Positions 23,824 through 27,390 of a DNA stretch of 27,390 nucleotides are shown one piece after another. This DNA comes from JAZTZP01 sp045637525. Its GTDB lineage: Bacteria > Bacillota > Clostridia > UBA1381. The stretch's first letter is position 1. Each line of letters begins with the position of its first letter. Both the position numbers and the translations under genes were made by a program. The notes under the pieces were generated by a model. That model had not been told where the DNA came from and did no database searches. It worked only from the letters and a program-made list of their open reading frames with translations. The stretch lies in contig JAZTZP010000029.1 of assembly GCA_045637525.1 (NCBI GenBank), positions 1 through 27,390 on the forward strand, in the 5' to 3' direction.

Positions 23824-24636
23824 TTGCATGGATTTTTAAAGAAGAAAAGTGTAGTGGTTGTGATATTTGCATTAATCACAGTCTCTGTTTTAACGGCGGT
23901 ATTTGGCGGTAATGATCCGTTTACAAACGCTGTGAGAACGATATTTACACCGGTTTTAACGGCGGCATCTGCCGTTACGGAACGTATTGCTTCCGTTAAG
24001 GCGTATTTCATTGAGATTGACGCTTATAAGGCAGAAAACGAAAGGCTTATAAATGAAAACATAGAACTTAAAAAGAATGAAAAGTCCGTGGCTCAGTACC
24101 GTAAAGAAAATGAACGGCTTAACGCTTTGTTAAAGCTGGACAATGAGCTTAGACGATACGAAACCGTTGCGGCGAAGGTAGTGTCGTATGAGCCTAATAA
24201 CTGGTATGATACGATTGTAATAAACCGGGGAAAGGCATCGGGAATTAATACGGGTGATGTTGTTATAAGTCCGGAGGGCGTTGTCGGGAAGATAACTGAC
24301 ATAGGTCCTAACTGGGCGCATATTGCGTCTGTTCTTAACCGGGACAATGCGATTGCGACGATAGTGTCAAGGACGGATGAGGTTGCTGTTACCGAGGGCG
24401 ACTCAGAGCTTGCACAGAAAAATCTTTGTAAGTTGTCGTTTGTTAATTCGGCGGCTCAGATTGCTGTCGGCGATTATCTCGAAACATCGGGAGCGGTTGG
24501 TCTTTATCCGCCGGGGCTTGCCATAGGAACGGTGAAGGAAACGGCTGTTGATTCAAACGGTACGAAGTATGCGGTAGTAGAGCCGGCTGTCGATTTTACC
24601 GATTTGCACGAGGTTTTAGTCATAAAAGAAAAGTGA
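23824..24636 (+). CDS. mreC: Rod-shape determining protein MreC
   Basis: This 270-residue protein has one N-terminal membrane helix (about residues 9-26, SVVVVIFALITVSVLTAV). A coiled coil (about residues 60-100) and the extracytoplasmic beta domains follow (NWYDTIVINRGKASGINTGD, VVISPEGVVGKI, LYPPGLAIGTV). MreC dimers activate PBP2 in the elongasome. The start is TTG 23824 with AAAGGTG seven bases upstream; this first codon is 12 bases after mreB. A typical family length supports the start. Confidence 0.94.
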   Translation: MHGFLKKKSVVVVIFALITVSVLTAVFGGNDPFTNAVRTIFTPVLTAASAVTERIASVKAYFIEIDAYKAENERLINENIELKKNEKSVAQYRKENERLNALLKLDNELRRYETVAAKVVSYEPNNWYDTIVINRGKASGINTGDVVISPEGVVGKITDIGPNWAHIASVLNRDNAIATIVSRTDEVAVTEGDSELAQKNLCKLSFVNSAAQIAVGDYLETSGAVGLYPPGLAIGTVKETAVDSNGTKYAVVEPAVDFTDLHEVLVIKEK

Positions 24637-24663
24637 TAAATGCATTGAAACGGAGTTGTTGAA

Positions 24664-25158
24664 ATGATTTTTTACATAAAGCTTGCAGTATTTACCCTTA
24701 TAACAGGTATTTTAGCATCGGTCGGAGTTGTCGGTAATTTCGGTACGGTGCCGGAATATTTTCTTTGTATTACGCTTTCACTGGCGCTTGTGGATAAAGA
24801 TAAGATGCGTGCTGTTGTTATGTCGATTATATTTGCCGTGATGTGCAGTGCGCTTACAGACAGGCTTCTTATATATTGCATTGTTATCTATTCGGTGCCG
24901 GCTGTTATTATTACGGAGCTTTTTGGAAAAGGATTTAAGAGAGGTCTCATTCTGATGCCCGTTTTAACAGGCGTATTGACGCTTCTGGGAGAAACTGTAT
25001 TTTATTATATGTTTATAAGAGGTAATATTATAGTGGATTTTACATCGGTTATAATAAAAGAGTTTGTATTTAATATATTTACGGGAATGATTTTTTATCT
25101 TGTTTCTTACAGAATTTATAATCCCCGTAAACGCAGATTTAAGATTACGGTTGAATAA
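24664..25158 (+). CDS. mreD: Rod-shape determining protein MreD
   Basis: This 164-residue, highly hydrophobic protein has about five membrane segments, starting IKLAVFTLITGILASVGVV. It is in the expected place between mreC and the PBP gene and has the MreD size. MreD is the small membrane partner of MreC. Sequence conservation in this family is low, so position carries much of the identification. ATG 24664 has CGGAG upstream. Confidence 0.88.
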   Translation: MIFYIKLAVFTLITGILASVGVVGNFGTVPEYFLCITLSLALVDKDKMRAVVMSIIFAVMCSALTDRLLIYCIVIYSVPAVIITELFGKGFKRGLILMPVLTGVLTLLGETVFYYMFIRGNIIVDFTSVIIKEFVFNIFTGMIFYLVSYRIYNPRKRRFKITVE

Positions 25159-25177
25159 TGTTTGAAAGGATTTAATG

Positions 25178-27193
25178 ATGATTAATTCAAACAAAAGATT
25201 TTTTATTATAAGTGTTATGACAGGTATCATGCTTGTTTTGCTTGTGGTTAAGCTTTTTGAACTGCAGATTGCAGACGGGGCGAAATATAAAGAGGTTTCG
25301 GGAAATAAAAACAGCGTAAATCTTCTTGAAAAAGCACCGAGAGGTGAGATATATGACCGGTTCGGCAAGCCGTTGGTTGTTAATCGGGAGTGTTATTCGG
25401 TAAACCTTATGAAAACTGCAATAACAAACGATGAGCTCAATAACGTTATATACAAGCTCATAAAAGTAATAGAAAAATCACATACGAAAATAACGGACAC
25501 GTTCCCGATAAATTCTTCCGGTACGGGTTTTACTTTTGAGAATGATGCCGAAAAACAGAAATGGTTTGAGGAAAACGGGAAAAAGGTAAATGTTACGATG
25601 TCGGCATCTGAGGTTTTTCGTGTTTTTGCGTCAGAAACGTATAAAATAAGCGACAGCTATAATAAAACCGACAGGCGAAAGATTGCCGGTATAAGATATG
25701 AGGCTGAATTAAGAGGATTTTCGGCGTTGTCGCCGTATACCGTAATTGAGGATGCAGATGTTAATATTGTTGCGGCGATAAGGGAAAGACAGACGGAATT
25801 TCCGGGCGTTGCTATAACAAATAATTATGTCAGAGAATATAATAACGGAATGATTGCATCTCATATTCTGGGCAGGACCGGAAAAATGAGCGCTGAAGAA
25901 TATGAAATATATAGAAAAAAAGGATACAGCTATAACGACATAGTAGGAAAACAGGGGATTGAGAAGGCGGCAGAGGAATATTTAAGAGGCGAAGACGGCG
26001 TTAAGGGTGCGGAATATAATTCTGACGGTGACATTATAAAGAAGAAGGATACAGTTCCGGGAGCGAATGTTGTACTGACGATAGACAGCGATTTACAGGC
26101 TGTTGTTGAAGAGTCGCTTGAAAGAAATATTAAAACCATAAGAGAAAACGGAACCGAGAAGCACGGTATAGACGCAGACGCCGGGGCGGCTGTGGTGCTG
26201 GACGTGAAAAACGGAGATGTGCTTGCACTTGCTTCTTATCCTACTTATAATTTATCTGAGTTTAATGAGGACTATTCAAAACTCGTTAAAGATGACGCAA
26301 AGCCTTTATGGAACAGAGCAGTGAGCGGTACATATACACCGGGTTCGACATTTAAGCCGCTTACAGCGATAGCCGGAATAGAAAGCGGAGCTATATCACC
26401 ATGGGAAAAAATAGCGGACGAGGGTGTTTATCGTTTTTATAAAGACTATCAGCCTAAGTGCTGGATATGGCAGGAAAATCTGGCTACTCACGGTAGTATA
26501 AATGTTTCAAAGGCGATAGAGCAGTCCTGCAACTATTTCTTCTATGAAACGGGAAGAAGACTTGGGATTGAGAAGATAGACGAATTTGCTTCGATGTTCG
26601 GACTCGGCGAATATACGGGCATAGAGCTTCCGGAGGAAACAACGGGCTATATTGCCGGGCCGGAGGCAAAGAAAAAGATGGTTCCCAATATTACGGAGCA
26701 GGGCTGGTTTGGCGGTGACACGCTCCAGGCGGCTATCGGACAGTCGTATAACCTCTATACCCCTGTTCAGCTTGCAAACTATGCGGCAATTATTGCAAAT
26801 GGCGGAACAAGGTATAAGGTGAGTCTTATAAAAAGCGTTCGCTCGGGGACTGACAGATGTGAGGTGGTTTCAAGTGAGCCACAGGTGGTTTCGAAGATAG
26901 ATATTAAGCCGGCGACATTGGAGGCGGTTAAGCTCGGTATGAAGAACGTGGTTGACGAGGGTTCTGCAAGTGCAATATTTTACGGGTATCCGATACAGAT
27001 AGGCGGAAAAACAGGAACGGCACAGATTGGGTCTAAGCAATCGAATAACGCTTTGTTCGTAGCTTTTGCGCCGTTTGATAATCCGGAGATTGCCGTTTGC
27101 GTTGTGCTTGAGCATGGTGTAAGAGGTGCAAACGCGGCATATGTTGCACGTGATATATTTGATGAGTATTTTAAAATAGGAAAAAAGGAATAA
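25178..27193 (+). CDS. mrdA: Class B penicillin-binding protein, PBP2 type (MrdA)
   Basis: This protein of about 671 residues has an N-terminal membrane helix (about residues 9-25), a dimerisation/pedestal domain, then a transpeptidase domain. The active site has STFK with Ser390, SCN with Ser450, and KTGT with Lys611. It makes peptide cross-links during sidewall growth and works with RodA, MreC and MreD. ATG 25178 is preferred to ATG 25175 because AAAGGA is then seven bases away. The stop codon TAA is at 27191-27193, where repeat copy C starts, so the stop codon overlaps the repeat. The sequence RGANAAYVARDIFDEYF at the C end is intact. Confidence 0.95.
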   Translation: MINSNKRFFIISVMTGIMLVLLVVKLFELQIADGAKYKEVSGNKNSVNLLEKAPRGEIYDRFGKPLVVNRECYSVNLMKTAITNDELNNVIYKLIKVIEKSHTKITDTFPINSSGTGFTFENDAEKQKWFEENGKKVNVTMSASEVFRVFASETYKISDSYNKTDRRKIAGIRYEAELRGFSALSPYTVIEDADVNIVAAIRERQTEFPGVAITNNYVREYNNGMIASHILGRTGKMSAEEYEIYRKKGYSYNDIVGKQGIEKAAEEYLRGEDGVKGAEYNSDGDIIKKKDTVPGANVVLTIDSDLQAVVEESLERNIKTIRENGTEKHGIDADAGAAVVLDVKNGDVLALASYPTYNLSEFNEDYSKLVKDDAKPLWNRAVSGTYTPGSTFKPLTAIAGIESGAISPWEKIADEGVYRFYKDYQPKCWIWQENLATHGSINVSKAIEQSCNYFFYETGRRLGIEKIDEFASMFGLGEYTGIELPEETTGYIAGPEAKKKMVPNITEQGWFGGDTLQAAIGQSYNLYTPVQLANYAAIIANGGTRYKVSLIKSVRSGTDRCEVVSSEPQVVSKIDIKPATLEAVKLGMKNVVDEGSASAIFYGYPIQIGGKTGTAQIGSKQSNNALFVAFAPFDNPEIAVCVVLEHGVRGANAAYVARDIFDEYFKIGKKE

Positions 27194-27390
27194 ATTATAG
27201 TTTATAGGCTGTTCGGCTCTAAACTATAATAGTGAAATATTTTGCTTTCAGCAAAATGTGAAATTCACACTTCGTGTGAGTGAAATCCATGCAAAGCATG
27301 GGTGAAATCTGTCGCTATGCGACAGGTTTCGGTAGAAATTGCAAGCAATTTCTGAATTTAAATTTCAGAAAATCGTTTGTCGATTTTCTT
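27192..27390. repeat. Hairpin-array repeat, copy C (first part, cut by right edge)
   Basis: This is the reverse complement of the right half of copy B. It starts with an end palindrome (AAATTATAGTTTATAGGC, then GCTCTAAACTATAAT), followed by GTGAAAT spacers. The palindromes are ATTTTGC/GCAAAAT, TCACAC/GTGTGA, CCATGC/GCATGG, CTGTCGC/GCGACAG, GAAATTGC/GCAATTTC and AAAATCG/CGATTTT. It runs off the window about three bases short of where copy A begins within the element. Confidence 0.88.

Overview
The window looks like chromosomal DNA of a low-GC, Gram-positive gut-type Clostridia (Bacillota). Three things point there: the gene order yggS(ylmE)-sepF-ylmH-divIVA-ileS, the block maf-mreB-mreC-mreD-class B PBP, and frequent TTG/GTG starts with strong AGGAGG-like ribosome binding sites. 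I cannot name genus or species. No rRNA, tRNA, CRISPR array or transposase gene is visible.

Layout. (1) 1-180: a repeat element cut by the left edge. (2) 263-4592: SGNH hydrolase, YdcF/SanA-like envelope protein, patatin-like lipase and an HlyD-like membrane protein. (3) 4640-10274: the division cluster yggS, sepF, ylmH, divIVA and ileS, all on the plus strand. (4) 10295-11104: an AraC regulator on the minus strand, convergent with ileS and sharing its terminator hairpin. (5) 11105-13268: an accessory patch with a non-autonomous mobile element (11223-11532, with a 10-bp target duplication), a degenerate-looking leader, and two small AT-rich orphan genes associated with short repeats. (6) 13296-20714: a possible long transcription unit with an Lrp/AsnC regulator, a class I aminotransferase, a heterodimeric ABC exporter and a GAP1-N1-like protein, followed by a Ser/Thr-rich single-pass membrane protein (20845-21765) and a strong hairpin. 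(7) 21806-22148: one complete copy of an unusual hairpin-array repeat. (8) 22173-27193: maf and the elongasome genes mreBCD plus PBP2. (9) 27192-27390: another copy of the hairpin-array element, cut by the right edge.

The main unexplained feature is the hairpin-array element. Short palindromes with different arms are separated by a constant 7-nt spacer (ATTTCAC, or GTGAAAT on the other half). Four spacers lie on each side in mirror orientation, and an AT-rich long palindrome (TAAATTATAGTTTATC family) sits at each end. The full copy is about 343 bp. The window begins and ends inside two more copies in the same orientation, as expected for a contig broken at a repeat. A different core, a CCTCCC-type inverted repeat, carries the same end sequences at 11223-11532, so the family looks modular, with common ends and exchangeable cores.

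Functionally, most genes serve the envelope: division (SepF, DivIVA), elongation (MreBCD/PBP2) and envelope chemistry (SGNH hydrolase, YdcF-like protein, lipase, exporters). The GAP1-N1-like protein belongs to a family predicted to work with GTPases in conflict systems, but no GTPase partner is visible here.
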